Origin: Streptococcus australis
Lineage (GTDB): Bacteria > Bacillota > Bacilli > Lactobacillales > Streptococcaceae
DNA length: 64,000 nucleotides
Reading direction: 5' to 3'
Assembly (NCBI RefSeq): GCF_015553625.1
Contig: NZ_JADNGY010000003.1
Location: 124,001 to 188,000, forward strand
Shown here piece after piece: positions 1-8,790 of the stretch; positions within the stretch are counted from its first letter, which is position 1, and each line of letters starts with the position of its first letter. Below the pieces are notes generated by a model, which searched no databases, was not told where the DNA came from, and was given only the letters and a program-made list of their open reading frames with translations. Position numbers and translations under genes: made by a program.

Positions 1-295
1 CCTGTATCGTAGACCATCTAGAAATAACATACAGAATCACAAAGATATTAGGAACAAAATAACTGACCCCTAGGGCATGAACAAGAATTGTAACACTGTA
101 AACTGCAACTCCAAAAATAGCATTCCAGAAACCCAAAGATTGGATATTTCCTGGCAAACTCCCGACAATTAGAAAAGCAGACAAACTAATAAATATCAGG
201 AAGTTGGTCATAAAGTTCATCTTTAATACACTGGCTAAAAATTTAGTCTCCAGTTCCTGGTTCCATTTTTTGTACCAGTTAGCAATTTTTTTCAT
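1..295 (-). CDS. partial membrane protein, N-terminal 98 residues
   Basis: The reading frame opens with ATG at 295-293 behind a GGAGG ribosome binding site and runs off the left edge, so only the N-terminus is present. A basic, Trp/Lys-rich start (MKKIANWYKKW) is followed by at least two hydrophobic segments, roughly residues 30-50 and 60-90. I do not recognise the family. It is divergent from the LysR gene at 438, and the 140 bp between them should hold both promoters. Confidence 0.6.
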   Translation of the reverse strand, partial: MKKIANWYKKWNQELETKFLASVLKMNFMTNFLIFISLSAFLIVGSLPGNIQSLGFWNAIFGVAVYSVTILVHALGVSYFVPNIFVILYVISRWSTIQ

Positions 296-437
296 AAGGC
301 CTCCAAAGCTTATCTTTTCCATCATTCTACCAAGGTGTTAACATTCCTTCAATTCTAAACCTGATTTATAGGGAAAAATCCTTCTAGAGACTGATACCAG
401 CTAGGATTTTCTGCGAAAAGTATGTTAAAATATAAGC

Positions 438-1346
438 ATGAGAATCCAACAATTACATTACATTATCAAAATCGTCGAAACAGGCTCTATGAATGAGGCA
501 TCCAAACAACTCTTCATTACCCAGCCAAGTTTGTCTAATGCTGTGCGGGACTTGGAAAAAGAAATGGGGATTGACATCTTCATCCGTAATCCCAAAGGTA
601 TCACTCTGACCAAGGATGGGATGGAGTTCCTTTCTTATGCCCGTCAAGTCGTGGAGCAGACCCAACTCTTAGAAGAACGCTATAAAAATCCAGTAGCCAA
701 TCGGGAGCTCTTTAGCGTATCATCCCAGCACTATGCCTTCGTGGTCGAAGCCTTCGTCTCTCTCCTCAAGAAAAGCGATATGGAGAAATACGAGCTCTTC
801 CTACGGGAGACTAGAACCTGGGAAATCATCGATGACGTCAAGAACTTCCGAAGTGAGATTGGTGTCCTCTTCCTGAATGGGTACAACCGGGATGTCCTCT
901 CAAAAATGCTAGATGATAGCCACCTCAAGGCAACCCACCTCTTCACAGCCCAGCCCCACATCTTCGTCAGCAAGTCCAATCCGTTGGCAAACAAAGATGT
1001 GGTCAAGCTAGAAGACCTAGAAGACTTCCCTTATCTCAGCTATGACCAAGGGACCCACAACTCCTTCTACTTCTCAGAAGAGATCCTCTCCCAAGAGCAT
1101 CACAAAAAGTCTATCGTGGTCAGCGACCGTGCCACCCTCTTCAATCTCTTGATTGGTCTGGACGGCTACACTATTGCGACCGGTATCCTCAATAGCAACC
1201 TCAACGGAGACAATATCGTCTCCATCCCACTAGATATTGATGACCCAATCGAGCTGGTCTATATCCAACATGAGAAAGCTAGCCTCTCCAAGATGGGTGA
1301 GAAATTTATCGAATACTTACTTGAGGAAGTCCGATTTGATAAATAA
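438..1346 (+). CDS. cpsY: LysR-family transcriptional regulator, CpsY/MtaR type
   Basis: This is a 302-residue LysR regulator. An N-terminal winged helix-turn-helix (residues 1-60, with MNEASKQLFITQPSLSNAV) is followed by the periplasmic-binding-like effector domain. The sequence closely matches my memory of streptococcal CpsY/MtaR, which controls methionine uptake and, in pathogens, surface properties. It is monocistronic and divergent from the partial membrane gene. The hairpin at 1375-1420 ends it and also faces the sirtuin gene. A second LysR paralogue lies at 47944-48846. The family is certain; the orthology is by recall. Confidence 0.85.
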   Translation: MRIQQLHYIIKIVETGSMNEASKQLFITQPSLSNAVRDLEKEMGIDIFIRNPKGITLTKDGMEFLSYARQVVEQTQLLEERYKNPVANRELFSVSSQHYAFVVEAFVSLLKKSDMEKYELFLRETRTWEIIDDVKNFRSEIGVLFLNGYNRDVLSKMLDDSHLKATHLFTAQPHIFVSKSNPLANKDVVKLEDLEDFPYLSYDQGTHNSFYFSEEILSQEHHKKSIVVSDRATLFNLLIGLDGYTIATGILNSNLNGDNIVSIPLDIDDPIELVYIQHEKASLSKMGEKFIEYLLEEVRFDK

Positions 1347-1374
1347 GGACTAACCATCTACACAAGCCCAATAA

Positions 1375-1420
1375 AAACACCTGAAACAAGTAGCCTTCTA
1401 CTTCCTTCAGGTGTTCTTTT
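1375..1420. terminator. bidirectional terminator between cpsY and the sirtuin gene
   Basis: An inverted repeat (ACACCTGAA / TTCAGGTGT) carries A-rich and T-rich flanks on both sides, so it can terminate both convergent genes. The sirtuin stop codon lies in the distal T-tract. Confidence 0.75.
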
Positions 1421-2150
1421 ATTGTCTTAATTTAGAAAACACTTGGCCAATCTTCCCTTCAATAACCAGGTCCGCCTGCTTGTCTTGCTGGATACTGGTT
1501 TTGTTGATCACGACAAGATTCTTCCCTTGGAAATATTGTATCAAGCTGGCTGCTGGATAGACCACAAGGGAAGTTCCACCGATGATGAGAAGGTCAGCCT
1601 CTTGGATAGCTCGAGCTGCTTGGCTAAAGACGTCCATATCGAGGGGTTCCTCGTAAAGGGTCACATCCGGCTTGACCACCTTGCCACAGTCGAGGCAATG
1701 AGGAATAGTCCCTGCCAAAGCTAGAAAGGCCTCCAGATCATAAAAGCGCTGACAGCCCGTACAGTAATTGCGATCGGCACTACCATGGAGTTTCAAGACT
1801 TTTTTAGATCCTGCCATCTCATGGAGACTATCAATATTTTGCGTCACCACTGCCTTAAGCTTCCCTGTCTGCTCCAGCCAAGCAAGATAACGATGGGCTA
1901 CATTGGGTTTGGCATCAGGATAGAGCAGGTATTTCTTATAAAAGTCGAAAAAATCCTCTGGATAGCGCTCAAACATGGTATGAGAGACCAATTGCTCAGC
2001 TGTAAAATGACGACCTAAGGTGACACTATAGACGCCATCTGAGCTACGAAAATCTGGAATATTGGACTCTGTAGAGACACCTGCTCCACCAAAAAAGACA
2101 ATATTCTGACTACGGTCAATCACGTCCTGCAACTCTTTTAGTTTATCCAT
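1419..2150 (-). CDS. Sir2-family NAD-dependent deacylase
   Basis: This is a 243-residue sirtuin. It has the NAD motif GAGVSTESNIPDFRS near residue 22, TQNIDSLHEMAG with the catalytic His, and a zinc site formed by two CxxC pairs (CTGC and CLDC). The zinc site points to an ordinary deacylase rather than a defence NADase. I placed the start at 2150 because GGAGGAAGAC precedes that ATG; an upstream in-frame ATG at 2225 lies inside the preceding gene. It is the last gene of the nucleoside cluster, 10 bp after the HEPN-like gene. Confidence 0.88.
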   Translation of the reverse strand: MDKLKELQDVIDRSQNIVFFGGAGVSTESNIPDFRSSDGVYSVTLGRHFTAEQLVSHTMFERYPEDFFDFYKKYLLYPDAKPNVAHRYLAWLEQTGKLKAVVTQNIDSLHEMAGSKKVLKLHGSADRNYCTGCQRFYDLEAFLALAGTIPHCLDCGKVVKPDVTLYEEPLDMDVFSQAARAIQEADLLIIGGTSLVVYPAASLIQYFQGKNLVVINKTSIQQDKQADLVIEGKIGQVFSKLRQ

Positions 2151-2160
2151 GTCTTCCTCC

Positions 2161-2919
2161 TCACAAGAGAGCCTCGATAAGGGCATTGGCCTGGTCGAAA
2201 TAAAAAGGTTCTCGTTGATAAACAATCCCCGTCTCCTGGGCCAAGCTCACTAAGAGCTCCATAAAATGTTGAGAAGAGAAACCTGTCGTCCGGTGCAATT
2301 TTTCCTCATCAAAGGGTTTGATCAAATGGGCCAAAGGATTGCGGACAGATTTTTCCAACTCCCGCAGTTGCTTGGCCGCATCCATGGTGGAATCCGGCAA
2401 GTCTAAAAGTAAAATCAACTCCGTCAAACTGGACGAATTGACTGCACTCTCGCTATGGAAATTCTGCAAGGCTGGATGGTCAGATGACCGAATTTTGTCA
2501 AACTTCCAATGGTCATAGCTAGACTCCTTGGAGTTGTGAATGTAGTCTGCAATATCAGGGATCTGCATTTCAATCAAGCGCATAAAGATCCGGTAAATAG
2601 CAGGACTCACCGCACGAATGAAGTCAATCATCTGATCGTTGCGGAGCTTAGCTTCTAAGTCATAAAGGTAGTTAGCTAGCTGTTCCTCTTCTGGATCCTC
2701 ATGCCAAAAAAGCTGAAAACCTGTTGCATCCAGCAACTTGGTTCTCAACTTTTGGTTCATGATTGGCTGGATATTAAGCTCTCGACGCTCGGCCATTAAG
2801 TCCAATAAGGTCAAGACAAGCTCTGGCACTTCCTTCTGCTTCTTAGCAGAGCGGAGGGCCCGACCATACTGGTAGGTCTGAAGGTCGTAAAGCCACTCAT
2901 CATGAAGATATTCTGTCAT
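2161..2919 (-). CDS. HEPN-like protein, possible orphan Csm6-type RNase domain
   Basis: This 252-residue protein is predicted to be helical and soluble. Near its C-terminus (residues 193-198) it carries RNPLAH, which fits the R-N-x3-H catalytic motif of HEPN ribonucleases. The middle region (DFIRAVSPAIYRIFMRLIE, about 99-117) resembles the helical part of Csm6 HEPN domains as I remember them. No CARF domain, CRISPR array or cas gene is visible. The start codon overlaps the deoD stop (TAATG), so the two are translationally coupled. The HEPN motif is seen; the nuclease role and Csm6 kinship are inferred. Confidence 0.55.
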   Translation of the reverse strand: MTEYLHDEWLYDLQTYQYGRALRSAKKQKEVPELVLTLLDLMAERRELNIQPIMNQKLRTKLLDATGFQLFWHEDPEEEQLANYLYDLEAKLRNDQMIDFIRAVSPAIYRIFMRLIEMQIPDIADYIHNSKESSYDHWKFDKIRSSDHPALQNFHSESAVNSSSLTELILLLDLPDSTMDAAKQLRELEKSVRNPLAHLIKPFDEEKLHRTTGFSSQHFMELLVSLAQETGIVYQREPFYFDQANALIEALL

Positions 2920-3629
2920 TAGTCTGCAATCAAGGTTTCAAGACCAACTTTCATCATATCTGTGAAAGTATTTTGACGTTCTTCAGCTGTCGTATCTTCT
3001 TCTGGATTGACCAAGCTATCAGAAATGGTCATGATGGCAAGGGCATCAACATGGTATTGAGCGGCAAGATAGTAAAGCGCTGCCGCTTCCATTTCTACAG
3101 CTTTTACGCCCCATTTACCAAGCTCTAAGTTCTTTTCAAAGTAGTTTGAATAGAAGACATCAGAAGACAAGACATTGCCGACATGCGTCGTCATGCCAAG
3201 GTCTTTGGCAATGTGGTAGGCTTTATCTAACAAATCAAAGCTAGCGATTTGTGGGAAATCGTATTGAGGCCAATCGTTGCGGATGATGTTTGAGTTGGTT
3301 GCAGCTGCTTGAGCCAAGACCAATTCACGGACGTGAACATCCTCATTCAAAGAACCAGCCGTTCCCACACGGATTAATTTCTTCACTCCGTAGTCAACAA
3401 TCAACTCGCGCGCATAAATAGAGATGGATGGCATCCCCATTCCTGTTCCCATAACAGATACACGGTGACCTTTGTAAGTACCTGTGTAACCAAACATGTT
3501 ACGGACTTCGTTAAAGCAAACAGCATCTTCAAGGAAATTCTCAGCGATAAATTTCGCACGAAGAGGATCTCCAGGAAGGAGAATTTTATCAGCAATTTCA
3601 CCTTGCTTAGCAGCAATATGGATAGACAT
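2919..3629 (-). CDS. deoD: purine-nucleoside phosphorylase, DeoD type
   Basis: This is a 236-residue hexameric-type phosphorylase that cleaves purine nucleosides with phosphate to base and (deoxy)ribose-1-phosphate. The phosphate-binding [16 protein letters not shown] and the C-terminal [16 protein letters not shown] motifs are present. The start [15 protein letters not shown] matches family N-termini. An in-frame ATG at 3686 would add 19 hydrophobic residues and is unlikely. Neither ATG has a recognisable Shine-Dalgarno, unlike nearly all neighbours. A long structured leader precedes the gene. Confidence 0.95.
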   Translation of the reverse strand: MSIHIAAKQGEIADKILLPGDPLRAKFIAENFLEDAVCFNEVRNMFGYTGTYKGHRVSVMGTGMGMPSISIYARELIVDYGVKKLIRVGTAGSLNEDVHVRELVLAQAAATNSNIIRNDWPQYDFPQIASFDLLDKAYHIAKDLGMTTHVGNVLSSDVFYSNYFEKNLELGKWGVKAVEMEAAALYYLAAQYHVDALAIMTISDSLVNPEEDTTAEERQNTFTDMMKVGLETLIAD

Positions 3630-3911
3630 AATTAAGATATAGAGGGCGACAGAGAACAAAGTAAAAATAGGAAACTGACGACGCATCGTAGATGCTGGAC
3701 AGTTTATCTTTTTTACACAGTTCTCCGCCCGTATTCAGTTCAGCGAATACGGTTAACCCTACCTTTCTGTGTGTATTTTGTTCAGAAAAGCTTTCCGCTC
3801 GTGTTCATAGAGAACACACGCTCTAGCTTCTTGTTTTTTTCTTATAGGTCAGGCCTCAGATTCTATTTGAACCCCAGACTAACCTGACCTATTGCGTATA
3901 CATCAATTATA
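3630..3911 (-). promoter_or_regulatory. deoD promoter and structured ~270-nt 5' leader
   Basis: An extended -10 (TGG-TATAAT, 3906-3911 on the minus strand) predicts a start near 3899, leaving about 270 nt before deoD. Four hairpins follow. 3844-3892 has a 10-bp stem (ATAGGTCAGG/CCTGACCTAT). 3788-3829 has outer AAGCT/AGCTT and inner GTGTTC/GAACAC. 3715-3772 has outer ACACAG/CTGTGT and inner CCGTATTC/GAATACGG. 3672-3705 has outer AAACTG/CAGTTT and inner GCATC/GATGC. The second and third share GCGGA just 3' of the inner stem. It matches no riboswitch class I can name. Confidence 0.6.
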
Positions 3912-3974
3912 CCATAAGAAGATAGAATTCATCTAGCTTGTAGGGTAAATCCCCTCCATAAAAGCTCCTGAATC

Positions 3975-5240
3975 TTATCTACTTGAAGACTCCTTTAATT
4001 TTCTCCCCATCATACAATCCAATCTTTGGGTCAAACCAACAGTTAGAAAGGCTGTTAGTAAAAGGTAAGGCAGCGCATCTAATCCTTGACCTGTAAATCC
4101 AATCACCAAACCTATTGCAGAAAAGGGAGCCTTTAAGGTCACGGTCAAAAAGCAGACAGCTCCAATAAGTAAGATGGAAGATGGACTCTCAAGTCCAAAA
4201 GCTAGAGTGAAAAGTGCCGCTCCTGCCATCCCCAAGGCAAAGGAAGGCGTCAAAGTCCCTCCATAAGCTCCCGCCCAGAGAGTAATCAAAACGACAAGTA
4301 CCTTTAGGACAAACAAGAGGAAGGCCGTCTTCCATGAAATTCCATTAATGACCTCCTGAGCTACCATTCGTCCATTTCCAAGAAGGTGGGGCAGTTTCTG
4401 AGCTAGGCCAGCTAAGAAAAGAAATGCAAGTGGAAGAGTCATGAGAATACGCTTATCTTTAATCCGATGAGCAGTAACTTGCTTGGTCAATCGCGCAAAT
4501 CCAAAGGCTAGGGGCGTTAAGACCAAGACTAAGATTGGCATCAACCACAACACCTGTAGTGACCAAGTCGTAACCGGCAGCTTGTAGAGTGCATGATCTG
4601 AAATCACCCAACCTGCCGTATAAGCAGCCACATATGTGGAAATCCCTGCCAAGAAAAAGCGTTTAAGTGAAAATGCAATGCCTAAGGTTTCAAAAATAAA
4701 AAACACACTCGTTAAAGGGACTTGGTAAACCGCAGCCAATCCTGCTCCCGCCCCACAAGCGATCAAAAAAACACGATCTGCCAGCGGCAGGCCAAAACCT
4801 TTCGCAAGACGACCTGCCAACAAGGCCCCGATCTCTCGGGGCGCTCCTTCCTTGCCGATCGGTGCTCCTCCTCCAACAGCCACAATTTGCCAGCTAGAAT
4901 GGAGCAATTGTCTCCAGAAATGAAGGGAAAGACGGGAATCTTCCTCATTCATCTGCCCCTTGATGGAGAGAAGCTTCCCCTTTCGTTGCAAAAAATACCA
5001 GACTAAGGCTGAAGTAAGACCTACAATTAGTAAATTGATTCCTATCCGATAAGGGGGAACTCCATCCGTCAAAAAACTAGACTCATGCTCGGAGTGACCA
5101 AATACTAGCCCTTCAACAAATTCTAGAAGATCATGAAGAATAATACCTGCAAAACCCGAAACAAGCCCTAGCAGACAAGCTGCTAGGACTATTCTCAGTT
5201 TATAGGGAATTGCTTGGATGATTCTCACAATTCTTTCCAT
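3975..5240 (-). CDS. ClC-family chloride channel/antiporter homologue
   Basis: This 421-residue polytopic membrane protein has GKEGAPREIG, with the gating-type glutamate of the ClC GxEGP motif (Ala replaces Pro), and GAYGGTLTPSFALG as the distal motif. The GSGIP anion motif is not evident, so ion selectivity is uncertain. It starts 5 bp after the punA stop with only a weak A-rich binding site, which suggests coupling. It is distinct from the fluoride-type CLC at 16001-17212, which has a GREGV motif. Confidence 0.85.
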   Translation of the reverse strand: MERIVRIIQAIPYKLRIVLAACLLGLVSGFAGIILHDLLEFVEGLVFGHSEHESSFLTDGVPPYRIGINLLIVGLTSALVWYFLQRKGKLLSIKGQMNEEDSRLSLHFWRQLLHSSWQIVAVGGGAPIGKEGAPREIGALLAGRLAKGFGLPLADRVFLIACGAGAGLAAVYQVPLTSVFFIFETLGIAFSLKRFFLAGISTYVAAYTAGWVISDHALYKLPVTTWSLQVLWLMPILVLVLTPLAFGFARLTKQVTAHRIKDKRILMTLPLAFLFLAGLAQKLPHLLGNGRMVAQEVINGISWKTAFLLFVLKVLVVLITLWAGAYGGTLTPSFALGMAGAALFTLAFGLESPSSILLIGAVCFLTVTLKAPFSAIGLVIGFTGQGLDALPYLLLTAFLTVGLTQRLDCMMGRKLKESSSR

Positions 5241-5245
5241 CTTTT

Positions 5246-6055
5246 TTACAATTCAGCAAGAATCGCTTTCAGCAATCCTTTGAAGTCTCCTTTGACGCGC
5301 TCTGTCACTTCCACTACTTCTTCGTGGTTGAGCTCTTCTTGGAAACCAGCCGCAAAGTTGGTAATACATGAAATACCAAGAACCTTCAAACCAGAGTGAG
5401 CAGCAATGATGACTTCAGGAACAGTTGACATTCCGACAGCGTCTGCACCAAGAGTCTTATATGCACGGATTTCAGCTGGAGTTTCATAAGTTGGACCAGT
5501 CACACCGATATAAACTCCATCATCCAACTTAATACCCAATTTGTCTGCTACTTGATGAGCAGTTTCACGGTATTCTGGAGTGTAAGCTTTGGACATATCA
5601 GGGAAACGTGGACCAAAGTCATCCAAGTTTTCACCGATCAATGGGTTTTGACCTGTCATGTTGATGTGGTCAGTAATAGCCATCAAGGTACCAGGACCGA
5701 AGCCGATACCTCCAGCAGCGTTGGTGACAAGCACCCCTTCACAGCCCAATACTTTCATGACGCGAACTGGGAAAGTCACCACTTCTAATGGGTTTCCTTC
5801 GTAGAAGTGGAAACGTCCTTGAAGGGCCAAGACTTTACGTCCAGCAAGATCACCATAAACCAATTTACCAGCATGTCCGACTACTGTTGATTGACCCCAG
5901 TTTGGAATGTCAGAGTAGTCTACTACGACGGCATTTTCGATTTCTTCAGCCAATTCTCCAAGACCTGATCCAAGGATCAAACCGAACTCAGGAGCTTCGA
6001 TTCCTTTGCCCTTCAAAAATGCTGCTGTTTCATTGATTTTTGCTAATAATGTCAT
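5246..6055 (-). CDS. punA: purine-nucleoside phosphorylase, trimeric PunA type
   Basis: This 269-residue protein belongs to the trimeric purine nucleoside phosphorylase family. It has LILGSGLGELAEEIE near the N-terminus, VVGHAGKLVYG, LQGRFHFYEG, VTNAAGGIG and the substrate motif GVTGPTYETPAEIRA. It cleaves guanosine/inosine-type nucleosides, complementing DeoD. The start at 6055 follows GGAGGAACACA; an upstream in-frame ATG at 6100 lies in the preceding gene. It sits between the DUF1697 gene and the ClC gene in one minus-strand operon. Confidence 0.95.
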   Translation of the reverse strand: MTLLAKINETAAFLKGKGIEAPEFGLILGSGLGELAEEIENAVVVDYSDIPNWGQSTVVGHAGKLVYGDLAGRKVLALQGRFHFYEGNPLEVVTFPVRVMKVLGCEGVLVTNAAGGIGFGPGTLMAITDHINMTGQNPLIGENLDDFGPRFPDMSKAYTPEYRETAHQVADKLGIKLDDGVYIGVTGPTYETPAEIRAYKTLGADAVGMSTVPEVIIAAHSGLKVLGISCITNFAAGFQEELNHEEVVEVTERVKGDFKGLLKAILAEL

Positions 6056-6068
6056 TGTGTTCCTCCTA

Positions 6069-6611
6069 TTATTTCTTAAGTAATGCACCGATTTTGTCAA
6101 AGGTGTTGGCGTTGCGAATAGTCATCTGGCGATAGAAAGGCATCTTCATCAGATGTTTGTGGTAGGCCGTTTTAACATAGCTTTCTTCTGAGAATTTCCC
6201 CCAGAAAACCGCTAGCTTGCCAAAGTGGAGCACTTCTTCTCCTAAATCTAAAGCCAGCAGCTTCTCTTCTACGGATTCCCTACCCAAACCCTCGGTGTAA
6301 AAGAGGACATCCTTACGAGCCATCTCTTCTGTCCACCATTCCGGTAAGTTCGCACATTCTGCTTCATAGTCTTCTCGACTCAAGAGAGAAAAGCGCTCAA
6401 TAAAGGGATAATGGTTCCCAAAGAAGGTCGACAGCCCCTCCACTAATTGAGTCCGCGAAAGATCCGTCGTAAAGAAGATATTGCCACTATTGATGTAGGT
6501 TTCCACTTGGCTGAGGCCTAGCTCCGTCAATTGATGACGCAGATCCGCCATGACCACCTTATTCTTGCCGCCAACATTGATTCCTCTTACGAGTAAGGCA
6601 AATCGCATCAT
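6069..6611 (-). CDS. DUF1697-family protein
   Basis: This 180-residue protein begins MRFALLVRGINVGGKNKVVMADL, the hallmark start of DUF1697 proteins, and ends in the conserved NANTFDKIGALLKK-type tail. The function of the family is unknown. Two adjacent ATGs (6611 and 6608) follow the deoB stop after one base, so translation is probably coupled; which ATG is used cannot be told. The position between deoB and punA is the usual streptococcal order. Confidence 0.85.
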   Translation of the reverse strand: MMRFALLVRGINVGGKNKVVMADLRHQLTELGLSQVETYINSGNIFFTTDLSRTQLVEGLSTFFGNHYPFIERFSLLSREDYEAECANLPEWWTEEMARKDVLFYTEGLGRESVEEKLLALDLGEEVLHFGKLAVFWGKFSEESYVKTAYHKHLMKMPFYRQMTIRNANTFDKIGALLKK

Positions 6612-6612
6612 C

Positions 6613-7824
6613 TTAGACCAATTTATCTAAGAAGCTTTCACCGATCATGGCTTTCTCCACACCGAAGTTGTCCGCCACTGTAGCTGAAATATCCGCAAAG
6701 TGTCCAACTGGAATCAAGCCACTACCTTTGAAGGATGGGCTGTAAGCCAAGAATGGGATATACTCACGCGTATGGTCAGTACCAGCATAAGTTGGGTCAT
6801 TTCCGTGGTCAGCTGTGATCATCAAGAGATCATCTTCTTTCATAGCAGCGATGATTTCTGGCAAGCGCTCGTCAAACTCATGCAAGCAATCACGGTAACC
6901 GTGTGGATCACGACGGTGTCCATAAAGGGCATCGAAGTCTACCAAGTTAGTGAACGAGAAGCCATGTTTAAAGTCTTCTGATTTCATAGCCTTGATCAAG
7001 TTGTCAATACCGTGGCTGTTTGATTTGTTGTGGCCCATATCATGGTTGATACCAGCGCCGTTGAAGATATCGCTGATCTTACCAACTGAGTAAGTATCGA
7101 TACCAGCTTCGTTCAATTTGTCCAAAACAGTTGGCGCAAATGGTGAAACGGCCAAGTCACGACGGTTGGCTGTACGAGTGAAGTTTCCTGGTTCCCCAAC
7201 ATAAGGACGAGCAATGATCCGTCCAAGAAGGGCTGGACGTTCCAACGTAATAGAACGAGCGTATTCACAGATACGGTAGAGTTCATCCAAAGGAATGATG
7301 TCTTCGTGGGCTGCAATTTGAAGAACTGGGTCAGCTGATGTATAGATGATCAACTCGCCGGTTTCCATTTGGCGTGGTCCGAAGTCATCGATGACCGCTG
7401 TACCAGAATAAGGTTTGTTAGCTTCGCGGATGACCTTACGACCTGAGAATTCTTCAATCTTAGTAATAATTTCTTCTGGGAATCCATTCCAGAAAGTATC
7501 AAAGGGTTCTGTAATATTAAGGCCCATGATTTCCCAGTGACCTGTCATGGTATCTTTTCCAAGAGAGACTTCTTCTAACTTCGTTGCGTAACCAGTTGGA
7601 TTGCTCTCAGCAGGTACAGTCTTCAAGGCTTGTTCACGCGGAATATTTCCAAGACCAAGCTTTGCCATGTTTGGTACATTCAAACCAACTGCTTTTGAGA
7701 TGTGTCCAAGTGTGTCAGATGCGCCGTCAGGTACACCAGCATTGACAAAGTTATTAGCATCTGGAGCTGCTCCGATCCCTACTGAATCCAATACAACTAA
7801 ATGCATACGATTAAATTTTGGCAT
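6613..7824 (-). CDS. deoB: phosphopentomutase
   Basis: This 403-residue alkaline-phosphatase-superfamily enzyme interconverts (deoxy)ribose-1-phosphate and the 5-phosphate, feeding pentose from nucleosides into central metabolism. It begins [23 protein letters not shown], with the metal-binding Asp. It has [10 protein letters not shown] carrying the phosphorylatable Thr, and the metal motifs [11 protein letters not shown] and [31 protein letters not shown] precedes the start. It is the first gene of the salvage operon and has its own promoter at 7859-7886. Confidence 0.96.
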   Translation of the reverse strand: MPKFNRMHLVVLDSVGIGAAPDANNFVNAGVPDGASDTLGHISKAVGLNVPNMAKLGLGNIPREQALKTVPAESNPTGYATKLEEVSLGKDTMTGHWEIMGLNITEPFDTFWNGFPEEIITKIEEFSGRKVIREANKPYSGTAVIDDFGPRQMETGELIIYTSADPVLQIAAHEDIIPLDELYRICEYARSITLERPALLGRIIARPYVGEPGNFTRTANRRDLAVSPFAPTVLDKLNEAGIDTYSVGKISDIFNGAGINHDMGHNKSNSHGIDNLIKAMKSEDFKHGFSFTNLVDFDALYGHRRDPHGYRDCLHEFDERLPEIIAAMKEDDLLMITADHGNDPTYAGTDHTREYIPFLAYSPSFKGSGLIPVGHFADISATVADNFGVEKAMIGESFLDKLV

Positions 7825-7858
7825 TTTGAATGTCTCCTTTATAATTTAAACTGAATAC

Positions 7859-7895
7859 AGTATAACACAATTTTTTGAAAATGTAACGCTTTCAT
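7859..7895 (-). promoter_or_regulatory. deoB promoter with cre-like site over the -35
   Basis: On the minus strand TTACAT (7881-7886), 16 bp, then TATACT (7859-7864) form a sigma-A promoter. The -35 overlaps ATGAAAGCGTTACAT (7881-7895), one mismatch from the relaxed streptococcal cre pattern WTGNAANCGNWNNCW as I recall it. CcpA repression of the salvage operon is inferred. Confidence 0.45.
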
Positions 7896-7927
7896 ATAAA
7901 ATTTTATAAATAAGTTTCATATCCGTA

Positions 7928-7952
7928 GAAAAAAGGACAAAATGCCCTTTTT
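7928..7952 (-). terminator. rpiA terminator
   Basis: A short hairpin (GGGCA/TGTCC with loop TTT) followed by six T on the minus strand lies right after the rpiA stop. The stem is weak but the T-tract is good. Confidence 0.5.
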
Positions 7953-8628
7953 AAAGTGATTTGCTTATGATTTTTGGACCTTCTGGTGTCCCTACGATGA
8001 CTTTAGAAACCATTCCTAAGAAGAGACCATGGTCGACAACACCGACAGTCCGGTCCAACTCTTCTGCTAAGGCTTCAGCGTCTGGGATCACTTTCAAATC
8101 CAAATCAATGATAAAGTTCCCTTGATCGGTCACAAAGCGCTGTCCATCTTTTTCACGGTAAGCTGGTGAATAGCCCTTCTTTTCAAAATGACGGAAAAGA
8201 TTTTCTGCTCCGTATTGAACCACTTCTACTGGTAGTTTAAAGGCACCAAGCGTCTCCACTTGTTTTGACTCATCAACAATCCAGATGCAGTCTTTTGAGT
8301 TGGTCGCAACGATTTTCTCCATCAAGAGGGCACCGCCACCACCTTTGATGCCGTTCAAAGCAGGGTCTACTTCGTCCGCACCATCGACGGTCAAGTCCAC
8401 CACTTCTACATCGTCAATCGCTTTTAGCGGAATACCCAAGCCTTCTGCCTGCTCATAGGTCACGCTTGAGGTCGTTACAGCTGTAATCTTCAAGCCTTCT
8501 TCCTTGATGCGACGCCCCAATTCAGCTACAAAATAATAAGCAGTTGACCCTGTACCGAGACCGACAATCATGCCGTCAGTGACAAACTCAGCCGCCTTAA
8601 TACCTACCTGTTCTTTTAGGTTTACCAT
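7951..8628 (-). CDS. rpiA: ribose-5-phosphate isomerase A
   Basis: This 225-residue enzyme interconverts ribose-5-phosphate and ribulose-5-phosphate. Motifs [37 protein letters not shown] and the active-site region [12 protein letters not shown] are intact. It starts with ATG at 8628 behind GGAGGTCTAAG. It has its own extended -10 (TGC-TATACT) and a weak terminator before deoB, so it is linked to but not necessarily cotranscribed with the salvage genes. It is divergent from mnmE. Confidence 0.95.
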   Translation of the reverse strand: MVNLKEQVGIKAAEFVTDGMIVGLGTGSTAYYFVAELGRRIKEEGLKITAVTTSSVTYEQAEGLGIPLKAIDDVEVVDLTVDGADEVDPALNGIKGGGGALLMEKIVATNSKDCIWIVDESKQVETLGAFKLPVEVVQYGAENLFRHFEKKGYSPAYREKDGQRFVTDQGNFIIDLDLKVIPDAEALAEELDRTVGVVDHGLFLGMVSKVIVGTPEGPKIISKSL

Positions 8629-8790
8629 CTTAGACCTCCATTTCTGTTCGTATTTAGTATAGCATATTGGCGGACAGATTTCACTACTTAACTGAAAACC
8701 TTTTCAACTCCTCCTTCTAAAAGCAATATCTTGCCCCTCTTGCTAGTTTACGATAGAATAGAAGAGAATACACAGGAAAAGAGAAGATAC

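Noticed and set aside
1419..2919. HEPN-like protein plus Sir2 as an abortive-infection pair
   Set aside because: The sirtuin has the zinc CxxC pairs of ordinary deacylases and the pair lies in a housekeeping operon.
3630..3686. DeoD with an N-terminal hydrophobic extension resembling a signal peptide
   Set aside because: The extension has no binding site, lies in a predicted leader hairpin, and DeoD is cytosolic; the family starts at MSIHIAAKQ.
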